Positions 24,620 through 35,345 of a stretch of DNA of 64,000 nucleotides are shown in pieces. Positions within the stretch are counted from its first letter, which is position 1. Every line of letters starts with the position of its first letter. The notes below the pieces were generated by a model. That model saw nothing but the letters and a program-made list of their open reading frames with translations. It made no database searches and was not told the DNA's origin. The position numbers and the translations under genes were made by a program. The stretch lies in contig OU342816.1 in the NCBI GenBank assembly GCA_910591455.2, forward strand, positions 20,779,702 through 20,843,701, in the 5' to 3' direction. This stretch comes from Pholis gunnellus (Eukaryota > Chordata > Actinopteri > Perciformes > Pholidae).

Positions 24620-25480
24620 GCAGCGGCGGCTCCACGCCGCTAACACGGTAACAGCTCCACTGCAAACGGTCCAAAGTAACCAAAAGTACAGTCACATAGG
24701 TTAGGGGGTTCTGAGCCATGAGGCAGAGAGATCAAAGGGGAGATAGGGTCAGTGAGGAATGCAGAGGACAGGCTCTTCACGACCATATAAGGTAATAGGT
24801 CGAGGACCAGAGACATCAAAGGGGACATCAAAGGGGACACAGAGGAGCTGGACAGATGACCAACAGAGGGGGAGGAGAACCGGAGACAACTGAGGGGAAG
24901 CAGACTGCCATAAAACAACAGAGAGGACTCCTGGGTAACACCATGCGGCCGCAGGTCAGAGGTGATGTCACAAGGAGCCAGCCCTTGAGATGAGCAGCGG
25001 ATCGATGAAGGAGGCGTCAGAGCGATTGGAAGCCAATCACTGACCCCAGAAGACGGCCTTTGTGTTTTACGACAGATTTCGGACACTTTCCGACCATCAA
25101 AGGACATAAAAGGACTGTTTGCGAGGGCGTGCGCCAGGCCATGGTAGTTCGCTTTGCAGGACCCGACTAGGTCGGGCCTGTGAGTGGAGTTGCACGTGGT
25201 CTCTGCTCTCGAGATGCATACTATCGATAGTGTATTATAGATTGTAATTGTCATCATCAGTTTACAGTTGTCATCGTTTAATTAAATACTGTTTTGAATT
25301 TGGACCGGATCGAGTTACTTTTTGATGCGCCTGCGCAGAAAGAAGTAAACACAGCAGCGGCCTTGCGATTCCTCCAGTAGCTTCAGCCTCAACAGTACTG
25401 GAGTGCCATTCTTTCCACCTGCAGCTACAATTTCTCCTCAGCTAAGGAATCAATTCCTCGCAGGTGATGACATTAATTTA
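24620..25480. other. Unclassified GC-rich insert, possibly LTR-like
   Basis: It differs in base composition from its flanks, has a 205-codon minus-strand frame without domain motifs, and has ATTAAATA near 25280. An LTR is possible, but no matching ends or target duplication were found. Confidence 0.3.
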
Positions 25481-25808
25481 TTTAAAATTCTGCTGCGTCA
25501 ACCTGAATGTATAAACCTGTCAATGTCTCAGATTTGGAAACGCTAGTAGAATCATCTAATAGTTTAGTTAATTATTTAACTACTGGTCTAGTTCAAAGTG
25601 TTCTTCTAGTATCCCATGTCGGTAAAAACCTTTACATGCTCTGAAGAACCAGAAATAGCAGACAAGTGGCAAAGAATTGCGAAGGGCTACATGACTGGGC
25701 CTTATGGTAGTCCTCCCAATTCTTATTTCCGCATAAATCATAGGTAAAGCTTTTCAAAATACTCTGAATACTTAAATAATATTGCAGGCAACTATTACAA
25801 ATTGAATT

Positions 25809-25842
25809 GCGATTAATCACATGATTTTTTGTGATTAATCGC
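25809..25842. repeat. 13-bp-arm hairpin, edge of a ZBED-like hAT
   Basis: GCGATTAATCACA and TGTGATTAATCGC flank an 8-bp spacer. GCGATTAATCGC-type palindromes are found at the ends of some fish transposons. Here it lies next to the transposase remnant at 25950-26455. Confidence 0.6.
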
Positions 25843-25949
25843 ATTATGTGCAAAATTCAATAATGAATTCAAAAGTAATGTATTGCGCACTTTTATTTAA
25901 AAAGTACTGCTATATGAACAAAAGTGCAATAACATTTGGTCTGCAAACA

Positions 25950-26455
25950 CTTTCAACAAATAAGGTGTGTTTTAACAGCAGTATTTCCTTTACACACTGG
26001 CAGAACGCTGGAGACTGCGCTATGTAGGGGACGTGTTCAAAAGGCAGACGTCTCGCAGCAGCGATCATAATTCTTGTGCTAAGTGCGCCGACTTTATTTG
26101 GAACATTCCACTGCTGAGCAACATGAATTAAATGTTCCGCGCTCGTTTCAGCAAAACGTCTATCATGACAGTCAGAGCACGTGAACGAAGCTCCCACGGT
26201 TCATCAATATAATGCACTGTAACTCCGAGGTGATTATGGTTACCCAGCGATGTCCGTAGTCTTCAGGGAGAACAACAGTTGGTGCACATTGTTACGCCGT
26301 CGCTTTTGTAGTCTCTCCTTTTCATAAAACTTGTGTATCCTCCATGTGATGGTGCGTCTTGAGGGATGCCCATACGTGCAGTCATTTGTTGTGATCCTAA
26401 GAACGTTCCTCAGACCATCATCTTCAATACTGATAGGCCTGCAGTTTGTATCCAC
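25950..26455 (-). pseudogene. ZBED1/4-like hAT transposase fragment
   Basis: Two minus-strand pieces in different frames. The first (26455-26240) reads RPISIEDDGLRNVLRI, PSRRTITWRIHKFYE. The second (about 26190-25950) reads HDRRFAETSAEHLIHVAQQW, NVPNKVGALSTR, MIAAARRLPFEHVPYIAQS. These match in order the segment of ZBED-type hAT transposases that leads to the catalytic region (SIVED.GFR, PSR.T, AE.L...WGV..K, N...A). The catalytic residues cannot be shown to be intact. Confidence 0.8.
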
Positions 26456-26979
26456 TTAGCATGGCATTTGTTAGCTTGTCTTGCTTTTGTCTATCTATAC
26501 TTCTCCCACACGCTGCTTCAAAGTGGTCTGCCGAGCCTCCCTCCACCGTTGCAGCGAGCAATGGACTTTCAAAAAATAATATATATATATATCTAGCGTT
26601 AACTTACGCAGCCCTAAATAAACATATAATATTCTCAGCCCCTCATGATGATAGAGCTCCAAGCATACTTGCTCATACCTTTATGGCACATATTTCGGTC
26701 AGACTAACCTTGGCTGTCGTAGTAGGCTGTGTTTTCATATACCCTTTCAGAAGCACTTCGTTGAATAACTGCAAATGCATTTGTTCTTCACCTATTAGAT
26801 GACTTCAGTGTTTCTACAGTCTCAAACAGGCCGATGTAATAGTGTACTTTTGCATACTCTACCTTGGGTGTTCCTCCTGCAGTGAAAACCCAAGGCACTG
26901 AAAGCGATAACAATTTCCGTCTCAAATAGACAGCGATCCTACGCAGGCGTCACTGCCTCCCAAAGTTGGTTTGTATTTG

Positions 26980-28070
26980 AGAAGTAGGAAAGCGTGTCGG
27001 ATGCAGCGTCTATTTCTAAACATTCTTTACTTTCGTTATTAGGCCACCTTAAACCTACTATGAGAATTATTCCTCAAGACAGATCATTCATATATAGATT
27101 ACTTGACCTCTTAAAAACAGTGGACAAACTCCACGATCTTGTCTCCTTAAGAGAAGGATGTAGATCTGATTTTAAGATCGGACTTGCCGTGTTATATTGG
27201 AACTGTATCTCGTTCTTCTACAACTATACAGAAAACGTCAGTCACTCTCGTAGCTCCTTCTGTCGGTTTGGGGGAATCTAAAACGATCAATGGTTTGCAG
27301 ACAGCTAGCAAAAACGGGCTTTTATTGCTCACTGTTAAGAATCCCGGAAATCCAACCTTCTTCCATCAAAGTCCAGTTTCATTTAAGATGTGCAGATCCC
27401 TCAGTATGTAGCCTGCTCTGGAACTTCTTCATTCGCAGAGACTCCTGTTCAACGGCTTAATAAAGAGCATCCAGGAAGCAACGATAAGCGTCTGCCCTTT
27501 TCATAGCTTTAGCGCACAAACTGATGTCTCAATTAAGGCGGGGGTGTTTTGGATAGATTCATAACTGGAGAATACTCTTTTTTATCCCACAGCTTTAAGG
27601 GCTCCTCCGGTGTGGTCAATTCGCAACCTGCTCGGAGTCTTCGATCCTTTGCATGATCTTACTATTTCTAACATCATCATTGATGCTCGCATTTACCCCA
27701 TCTACCTCAAACATTTAAAAATGGACGGGTAAGGTAAAGGTTCGAACGTTGTTATCTCTCTAACTAACTCTGCATTCTGTCTATCTTCCATAACCCGGTA
27801 CCTGCAATGGCGTCCTGGTGCGAGGCAAGACGAACCCTTGTTTCTGACCGACAAAGAAAAGCCACGTCAAAAATCCTGCTTTACCACCTGACTCCGTCTA
27901 CTCTGCAAACGATGTGGACATCCTCCTCAGCTATACACCTCGCACCCCTTCCGCATCGGAGCAGCTACCTCTGCAGCCGCTCTATTCCCAGCAGCTACAC
28001 TGAAGCTATGGGTCGCTGATCCTTAGCAGCTTACGAATCTTGCGTTCGCCTGGGAGTCACAGATGTAGTT
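26980..28070 (+). pseudogene. DIRS/Ngaro-like YR retrotransposon remnant
   Basis: Two pieces on one strand. At 26990-27280: HSLLSLLGHLKPTMRIIPQ, RSFIYRLLDLLKTV, LHDLVSLREGCRSD, the thumb-to-RNase-H region of DIRS-order reverse transcriptases. At 27790-28020: RPGARQDEPLFLTDKEK, then after a stop the tyrosine-recombinase block HPFRIGAATSAAALFPA, with the conserved H-x-x-R pair. YR retrotransposons integrate by a tyrosine recombinase instead of a DDE integrase. Stops and shifts show it is dead. DIRS and Ngaro cannot be separated here. Confidence 0.78.
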
Positions 28071-28290
28071 TATTACATGACATCCATTGCACTTCTGTCC
28101 ATCCTGGGAGAGGGATCCCTCCTCCATTGCTATCCCACAGGTGTATCCCTGTTAAAGGGTTTTGGGGGAGTTTTTCCTGTTCCGATGTGGGGCCTTGGGA
28201 TAAAGGATGTCGTATGCGTACTGATTGTAAAGCCCTCCGAGGCTAATTTGTGACTTTGGGCTGTACAGAAATGAATGGATCGATATAATT
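28060..28290 (+). mobile_element. LINE-type 3' tail fragment
   Basis: CATCCTGGGAGAGGGATCCC, GGGGGAGTTTTTCCTGTTCC, GATGTCGTATGCGTACTGAT, TTGTAAAGCCCTCCGAGGC and GGGCTGTACAGAAATGAATG occur in this order. That series is the well-known 3' end of an abundant fish retrotransposon. Confidence 0.75.
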
Positions 28291-28429
28291 GCTGTTCAAA
28301 AAGCTATGAGCGCTACCTGGCAGACTATTATTAGTACCCCAATGCACGATAATAAATGAAAAATAAGCTAATAAATATGCTGCATTAGAGTGGTTGGCTG
28401 TGGTTCACTGCACGATTTAGGTAGTATGA

Positions 28430-28790
28430 CCGCCTCAGGATGCGTGCTTGCTCCTTTTATTTGGAACATAATATTTGCAGAGGTCTGCAGCATGCTTGCT
28501 GCTACACGCAGATAGATCACATAACCGTAGGATGGACCTCGTTTGGGAATGCATCCTTGCGCCCTTAATCTTAAAATAATGTCTACTAAGGTCTGCAGCA
28601 TGCTGCTGCTATGGTAAGTTGACCTTCTTTTTGGGGGATGCATGCTTCCGCCTTTATTATTATAATTTAAAGTAGAGAAATACCGAGGTCTGCAGCAGGC
28701 TTGCTGCTACACATAGATATTTCACATAAAAGGTAGGATGGCCTCAATGGGAAGCATGCTTGCGCCCTTAATCTTAGCTCGGTGTTCCCA
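28430..28790. repeat. Degenerate tandem repeat, about 105 bp period
   Basis: GAGGTCTGCAGCATGCTTGC or a close variant recurs at about 28480, 28587 and 28685. It is followed by GCTGCTAC, a poorly conserved spacer, then a GCATGCTTGCGCCCTTAATC block. Confidence 0.7.
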
Positions 28791-28856
28791 GTCTTAGCTC
28801 AGTAGCTGCTGGCTAATCCGGGGAGCATTCAAAGAGCGGAGCCATTATCGCCAAGT

Positions 28857-29260
28857 TTAACTGTATTCCATTTGTTGCAATAAATGGTTAAAATCTATAA
28901 CGAGAGTGTTCCTGACTGAAATCAATTTCACTGAATTGCCCTGCAGCTTTAAATTCAGTTCATTCAGGTGTGAAGTGATGTCAATCAAAAGCCACAATAT
29001 TATATTTTTCTTATCCAACAAGATACATTTGTGTGCATGGACTTCATCTGTGGTTATTAAACCACTTGTTTCAGCTCTATTCTCTCTGTTAACATCATTG
29101 TTGGACAGTGAATTCATGGGTTAGGATTCTGATTATACTGGACTCTTAAGTTTATTTTTCTGTGAATTCATTTCAGATGTGAGTGGGAACGTTTGCTCAA
29201 AAGATTTGTGCTTTCTCTCAGTGTCGCTTCATTTACCGCTTTTAATAATCGTCACGGTCT
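28857..29260 (-). pseudogene. hAT transposase remnant of the 6.1-kb element
   Basis: The minus frame at 29117-28857 contains IILWLLIDITSHLNELNLK and LQGNSVKLIS. The pattern W-L-x-D-I-T-x-H-L-N-E-L-N-x-x-L-Q-G is a hallmark of Charlie-type hAT transposases (EPM2AIP1, ZBED5, GTF2IRD2 relatives). Flanking frames are broken. Confidence 0.8.
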
Positions 29261-29335
29261 CTGAACATGTAAGACACACTGGTTTTAAACTGTCTGTGGG
29301 AAGAATTAACGTCTAAGAGTCTGTTCATTCTTAAA

Positions 29336-29790
29336 ACCTCTTGCTACCGAGAGCCCCCTTTAAAGGGGGATTTCGGTACGGTCTATCTTACACCATCGAA
29401 CAAAAACTCATTACGAAAAACTAATCTAATGATGTCGCATACCACGTGAAATATCAGAACCTGGGTTAAAATAATATTACAGGCATTTGTACATACTCCA
29501 AACCACAACTCAATCACCAACCTTTTTAAAGACTCTGGTCTCTGACCACTTTTCTCTCTTTGGAGAACGTCATGTGAAATAACTTACTCGCGTAAATATT
29601 CTCCTGCTCTTGGTTGTTTCCTCGTCTATCCACTGTGTACATCTCACTCAAGTCAGGAAACTTGTCAGAATACCCATATTTGATTGGCTGAGCTGCATCA
29701 CGTGATGTGATTTGCAACGCTGAACAAGTGCCTCAAGGCTGAAAAAGCTGCACCGGTTAAAATAGAAGTGCTCTGTCAAAATTGAATAAT
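29336..29790. repeat. Unclassified insert starting CCTCTTGCTAC, copy 2
   Basis: It starts CCTCTTGCTACCGAGAGCCC followed by CCTTTAAAGGGGG, a palindrome. The end near 29790 has GGTTAAAATA and TCTGTCAA, as does copy 1 near 21.69 kb. Confidence 0.5.
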
Positions 29791-29890
29791 TCTCAATTAT
29801 CTATCTGTTTTAGGTCCTGGGTCCAGATACAACGGCGTCTAGGTCCGGATCCGGACCGCGGTCCGCCTATTGGTAACCCCTGCCCTAGGA

Positions 29891-30284
29891 GCTCCAGGAC
29901 CAGGTGCTCTGCATCCAGTAATCTGCCACTACTGCTTTCATGTGACTCCTTCAGGGACACAGTGAAAAAGAAGTATCAAAGCCATACTCATACATTTTTA
30001 AGAGGCAGGGGCGGTCACACGCACACACTCAAACACATCTGGGTGGAACTAACCCTGAGCAAAATGAAAACTGGAAAGGTTTTAAATGAGCGTGTGTACG
30101 TTTTTGGGAGGCCCTGGTATAAGTCTAGACGGGAATTTGTGGAACTGCTGACAAACGCCCCCCAGTCTAATTCAATCTAGCTAAAAAGAATCTGAGGGAA
30201 GAAGGGGGTAAAATTCCCAAAAAGTACTTGTTATGTTGTTGCACAGAAGAAGCCTTGTAGCTGAACTAGCTTCCAAAATATGTG
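29891..30284. other. No recognised gene
   Basis: A 132-codon frame spanning the hAT end into this stretch has no domain motif. Confidence 0.4.
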
Positions 30285-30600
30285 TTTAAATATGTGTGGT
30301 TTTGAAGCCTCGAGTTTGGCATTTTGGCCATCACCATCTTGTTTTTTTGCAACCAGTCAGCTGAATTGACTGTGCTTGGACTGTGCAAGAGTGACGTAGA
30401 GACTCTGTATACGGCTATGGTTGCAGTAGCAACCTGTCGATCACAAGGTACGAAAGCATACTATGGTCTCTTTGACTCTAAATGGACCATGATTTACTAA
30501 ATGAACATCATGCTGTATTGAAGACTTAAAACTAGAGATTCAGACCATAAACTCATGTTTACAATGTTTATTGAGGTGATTTTCTCATAGTCACTCCCTG
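30285..30600. repeat. Widespread teleost interspersed repeat
   Basis: GAAGCCTCGAGTTTGGCATT, TTGGCCATCACCATCTTGTT, AATGAACATCATGCTGTATT and AACTCATGTTTACAATGTTT occur in the order found throughout fish genomes. Class is not known to me. Confidence 0.65.
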
Positions 30601-31377
30601 ATGGCAATTAGAAAGAATGCACATTTAATGCATTTATGTATTGGCTTCACTTTTCAGAACCGGAGGTTGCAAAACAGTTTTACACTACTAATAATTTTGC
30701 AAAAATCTGAAATGTGCTGTGGAACCACAAATGTGGAGTGAGTTGAAAACTTTCTTAAGCTGTAAATGCAGGCGATAAATACCCACAACTCCCCAGGGAC
30801 AGACGGGCTGGATCTGCCCTGATGCACAAAGCACAGAGGCATAAATCAATGATCAATCAACAGCAGAGAACAGTGTCACATGGGGACATCATTAGTACAC
30901 TGATGCTGGAGAAGATTCTGCCATTTCAAGAATTTTTAATTCATAATGGAGGAGAAGTCTACATTAACATTTACCGCAACCACCATGGATGATTTATCCT
31001 GTCTGGTAGAATAGTGACACATTAGATATAACCAACGTCAAATCAGAACTGTTAAAAACTGGTTGGAATGTCTTTTTTTAACCAGTCCAGCAATGGTTTT
31101 CGATGGTTAGCTTCGTTAGGGAGTTTGCTATATGCTGGTATTGACTATAACCATGATTTAAAAAATAATAATATTGGTATTGTGTTGAGAATACAACTAT
31201 GATAATATTGCGTTTATAATCCAGCACCTCTCAATCACTCATGCTGTTGTACAGTTATGGTAACAGACTCTGTCTCCAACTCCCTATATTCGTATTTTGA
31301 CTGGAATATATTTTCCACAAAAAGAGACAAAATCAAATTTAAAGATCAATTTGACTGACAGTTGGATTTTGGGATTT
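30601..31377. other. No recognised feature
   Basis: AT-rich DNA before the tandem array. Confidence 0.5.
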
Positions 31378-32364
31378 TTCAGTCAAGTACAACTTAAAAT
31401 GTGTCCGCAGGAAAAAAAGAAATAGCATAGTAGGTCTTAAAAAAGTCCGATAGTGGGTCTTAAAAAAGTCATAGTATTGTCCTTCATAAAAAGGGAAAGT
31501 ATAATATGTCATTTAAAAAGTAATATTATAGTACATTATATAAAGCCGTTAAAAAGCCATAGTAAAGTGTGACGAACAATCAAAATCCTATTATAAGTCG
31601 TAAAAATAATTAGAAAGTCATTAAAATTAATTAAACAGTCATACGGATGTCTATAAAAAAGTCATAGTACAGTCATCAAAAAGTATTATAGTATGTCTTA
31701 ATAAAGTTATATAATATAGTATGTCACAAAATGTCATAGTACAATATGTCAAGAAAAAGGTGTAAAGAATGTCATAGATAGCATTAAAAGTCAAAGTATA
31801 CTATGTCATTTAAAAAGTCATATTATAGTACACTATGAAAAGTGTAAAAAGCTGTAGTATAGTACAGCATACACACTGGTTGCATAGTATAACATGAAAA
31901 GACAATAAAATCAAAACATATTATGTCATAAAAAAGTAATTAAAACGTCATAGTATAGTATGCCATTAAATTCCATAGAATAATATGTAATGAATATCAT
32001 TAAAAAGTAATTGTGTCTCTGTATAGTATATCATAATAAGGTCATAGTCATTAATAGGTAATAATATATATTATATCTTAAAATGTCATAGTATGTTATG
32101 TCATAAAAAGGTAATGAGTGGTATCTCTTTAAGTAATTCAAAAGTCAGAGTATAGTATAGAAAACGTCATGATATAATATTTCATAAAAAGTCATAGAAA
32201 ATCACAGTATAGTCCTTCATAAAAATTCAAGGTATAGTATGTCATTACAAAATACATTATTACAGTAGATTGTATTCAGTCGTTAAAAAACCATAGTACA
32301 GTATGGCAGAAATAATATTTAACATTTTTTGAAGTATAGTGTCTCGTAAATAAATCTTAAAAAA

Positions 32365-32578
32365 CATAAAGAGTAATGGTCAATGGACTGTACTTGTAGA
32401 TCTCTTTTCTAGTCTTCCACCACTCAAAGCACTTTAACGCTACATGTCATCATTCACCCATTCACACACTGATGGCAGGAGCTACCATGCAAGGTGCCAC
32501 CTGCCCAGCAGGACTAATTAACAATCATACAACATTCATACACCAGAGGCACAGCTACACGGGCAACTAAGGGTTTAA
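32365..32578. repeat. Widespread teleost repeat within the array
   Basis: GGTCAATGGACTGTACTTGT, CTTTTCTAGTCTTCCACCAC, CATTCACCCATTCACACAC and AGGTGCCACCTGCCCAGCAG form a series abundant in fish genomes. Class is not assigned. Confidence 0.65.
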
Positions 32579-33282
32579 TGTCTTACTATGATCTCACTAT
32601 GATAGACTTCTTAATGATATACTATAGTATTACATTTGTCATACAAAGTATAGTATAGCAATAAAAAAAAAAAAAGTACATAAAAGTACATCTTAAAAAA
32701 TCATTAAAAAGCTGTCTGTTAGTATAGTATTTAGTAAGTCATCGTGCTGTAAGTCTTAACAAGTCAATGAATAGTATGCCATTAAATTGAATGCCACTAA
32801 AATAGTATTTCACAAGTCATAGAATATAATGCTTTACAAAAATGATGTTGCAGTTTGTTTTAAAAAAAGTCATAATGTGGTATGAAATAAAAATAAAAAG
32901 TATCGTATTTAAATAGAAAACCATAGAATGTTATATTGTTAAAAGTCTATAAAAAGTAATAGCATAGTATGTCATAAAGAAATCATAGTATAGTATGCCA
33001 TAACAAGTTAAAGCACTGTATGAAATATAAGTAATCAAAATCATATTGTAGTATATAAGAAAAAGTCACGTTATAATAAAAATGAATGTAATTGTCTTCA
33101 TAAAGTGTCTCAAAAGTCATGGTATAGTATGAAAAAGTAATAGTTTAGCATGTCAATAAAATTAATATTAAAGTACATTATAAAAAAGTCATATAAATGT
33201 TACACTAAAGTATGTCTTAAAGAGTATAGTTTTTCTTGAAAAAGTCATAGTATGCCATCACAACTAATAAGGAAGTATCTAA

Positions 33283-33328
33283 AAAAAGTCATAGAGTAGT
33301 ATAATTACATACTACTCTATGACTTTTT
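33283..33328. repeat. Perfect palindrome, 20-bp arms, 6-bp spacer
   Basis: AAAAAGTCATAGAGTAGTAT, spacer AATTAC, then ATACTACTCTATGACTTTTT. The arms are exact complements and derive from the array motif in opposite orientations. Confidence 0.95.
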
Positions 33329-33424
33329 GGGGGGAAAATCTAAATGACTAATTAGTATGTGTTTAAATGATTAAGGAATGTTATACATTGAACAAAAGCT
33401 CATGTCCTCTGTAAGTATTTAATG

Positions 33425-33693
33425 CAGGGGTGTCAAACTCATTGTTGCTCTGGGGCCGCATCGGCATCATGGTTGCCCCCAAAGGGGCGGTTGTCGGTGG
33501 GTGGGGTGTGCTGCTTCGTCGTCGGCGGGGAGGGGTGCTGTTGCTGCTGCCACATACGCTGGTGGAGGTGTGTGCGCGCGGATCGGGGAGGAGCTCCGCC
33601 GTGCGTTTTTTTTTTTTTTTTGCTGGCGGATTCGCGGGCCACATAACGTGGCGGGCCGGATCCGGCCCGCGGGACGTATGTTTGACACCCCTG
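33425..33693. mobile_element. hAT short nonautonomous element (269 bp), copy A
   Basis: Terminal inverted repeats CAGGGGTGTCAAACTCA and TTTGACACCCCTG. Flanking atttaatg and gtttaagg match at 6 of 8, so the duplication is aged or imprecise. Sequence is close to 56179-56432. Confidence 0.88.
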
Positions 33694-33696
33694 GTT

Positions 33697-34106
33697 TAAG
33701 GCCCGTGTCCTTGTCTGTGACACCAGGCATCTTCAGCAGCTGTTTCGTCTATCAGGTAGTATCAGCTAAGTAACTAAGTAGAACACTTAGTTATGCAGAG
33801 CTGATTTGCAAACATGACTTCCTGATTTCGATAAAAGTGACCTTTGTACTAGAACGAAAGTATCCAGATACGTAGACTACGCTGTATGAAGACAATTCAT
33901 ATGTGCTATCCTTTGTTATGTAAATGACCCTGTGCCAGCCCACTGCATGTTGTTTACTCAGTATAAATATCAGAGACTCAGAGACAGATCTCCGAGCGGC
34001 CTTGATGCATATTTTGTATGTGAATCAACTCTTGTCTCCTTCTTGCAAGAATAAATGTCCTGTGATTAATGATTTTTACCACGGCTCGAGTTAATTTTTC
34101 TAACAG
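33697..34106 (+). mobile_element. Putative solo LTR
   Basis: AGTATAAATATCAGAGAC (TATA box, about 33961) is followed about 85 bp later by GAATAAATGT (poly-A signal, about 34050), and the stretch ends TTTTTCTAACA. This spacing is characteristic of U3-R-U5. The left end is unresolved and no target duplication was found. Confidence 0.45.
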
Positions 34107-34297
34107 TAATTCATAGTAATGTAAGTAAAAAAAATGGCATAAAAAATAACATAAGAATGTCATAGTAGAGCATTTCATGAAAAGTGTGACATAAAAAAGT
34201 AGTCTGTCATTAAAGAAGTCATATTATTATAGTATGGCATTATAGAGTTATAAAGTATGCCGTAAAGAGTATTGCAAAATGAATATTATAGTATGTT

Positions 34298-35237
34298 TAG
34301 GGCTGCAACTAACGATTATTTTAATAATCGATTAATCTGTTGATTATTTCTTCGATGAATCGGATAAAAAAGCATTAATTTCCAACCGAAAAAAACGCTT
34401 GACGCTGTGGCGCGATAGCCTATCAGCGTTGAGATGTTTCTCCTGTCATCTCTGACGTCCTGCCATTGTTGAATCAGGAAATTAATACTGTAGCCGTCTG
34501 TGTTCACCCAGAGTGCTACAATCCCTCATATCAGTAGAGACGGGACCAAACTATGTGTATACATGTGTGTGTGTAAACCATATAGTGCAAACAATGAAAA
34601 GACGCTGCCGTATTTACATCTAGATAACGTTATTGTGAGTGTTGATGGAGCGGCTACAATGTTAGCATAGCCTAGCACCGATCGATCCGAGCTCCATTGA
34701 GAAAACAAGTACAAATGAGCATCATTACGTAGTTATTTCGTATTCCCTTTTTGTCGGTTTATTGCCGTTAAATCACAGCCAAATCAGTTTATTTTGTGTT
34801 CATACAGCTGTAGTAAACAGCCGACGTGTGGCTTGCTAGACACAGTGAATACAGCTCGATGAAATCCACGGAGCTCCTCTGGACTATGTTATGAACCCAG
34901 ACATGACGGCGTTTAGTTTCCCGTGATATCTGGGACTTCCACAACACGTACTGAGCAGAAATAGAGGTGATTTTTTCCATGGTTGATGGCGGACAGTTGA
35001 ACGGCTTTCAGGCCGATAAGCCGCCGCCCCCTCTCCGGCGCGTCCAGCGCGATTCACACGAATGAACACAAATAGTCCCCGGCGAGACCGGCGGCGCGAA
35101 TGACGCGTTTGGTGTGAACACGGCATTATTGTGTGGCGTAATAATTGCGCGACACAAGGAATCGATAATGAAATTCGTTGCCAACTCTTTTAATAATGGA
35201 TTATTATCGATTTTATCGATTCGTTGTTGCAGCCCTA
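34298..35237. mobile_element. hAT nonautonomous element, 940 bp
   Basis: Ends TAGGGCTGCAACTAACGATT and GATTCGTTGTTGCAGCCCTA, the GGGCTGCAAC-type ends common in fish. Perfect 8-bp duplication agtatgtt (34290-34297 and 35238-35245), taken from the surrounding tandem array. Internal ATTATT and ATCGAT motifs near both ends are inverted. No transposase. Confidence 0.93.
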
Positions 35238-35345
35238 AGTATGTTATACAAAAATATATGGTATAGTATTTTTTTACAATGTCATAGTAGAGTACTTCAT
35301 GAAAAGTCTTTAAGAAGTTAATATATAGTATGTCATAAAAACACA

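Larger units (their letters stand above)
23773..29882 (-). mobile_element. 6.1-kb hAT element enlarged by nested insertions
   Basis: Ends CAGGGGTATTCAATTAG and CTATTGGTAACCCCTG with a perfect 8-bp duplication ccctagga (23765-23772 and 29883-29890). It holds a transposase remnant on the minus strand near 29.0 kb. Inside are a ZBED-like hAT piece, a DIRS-like piece, a LINE tail, tandem repeats and a CCTCTTGCTAC-start insert. A TA microsatellite lies at 23877-23914. Confidence 0.88.

Noticed and set aside
24640..25257. 205-codon minus-strand open frame
   Set aside because: Ser/Leu/Pro-rich with no domain, lies inside nested transposon DNA, and has no splice or family support.
24620..25480. Full solo LTR call
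   Set aside because: Composition and an AT-rich poly-A-like motif suggest it, but no TG/CA ends with target duplication could be found.
31378..33420. CRISPR-like regular spacing
   Set aside because: Repeats are degenerate, irregularly spaced and lack distinct spacers, and the genome is vertebrate.
33381..33773. Six overlapping frames on both strands
   Set aside because: All fall in the GC-rich 269-bp hAT element, and equivalents occur at its sister copy near 56.3 kb.
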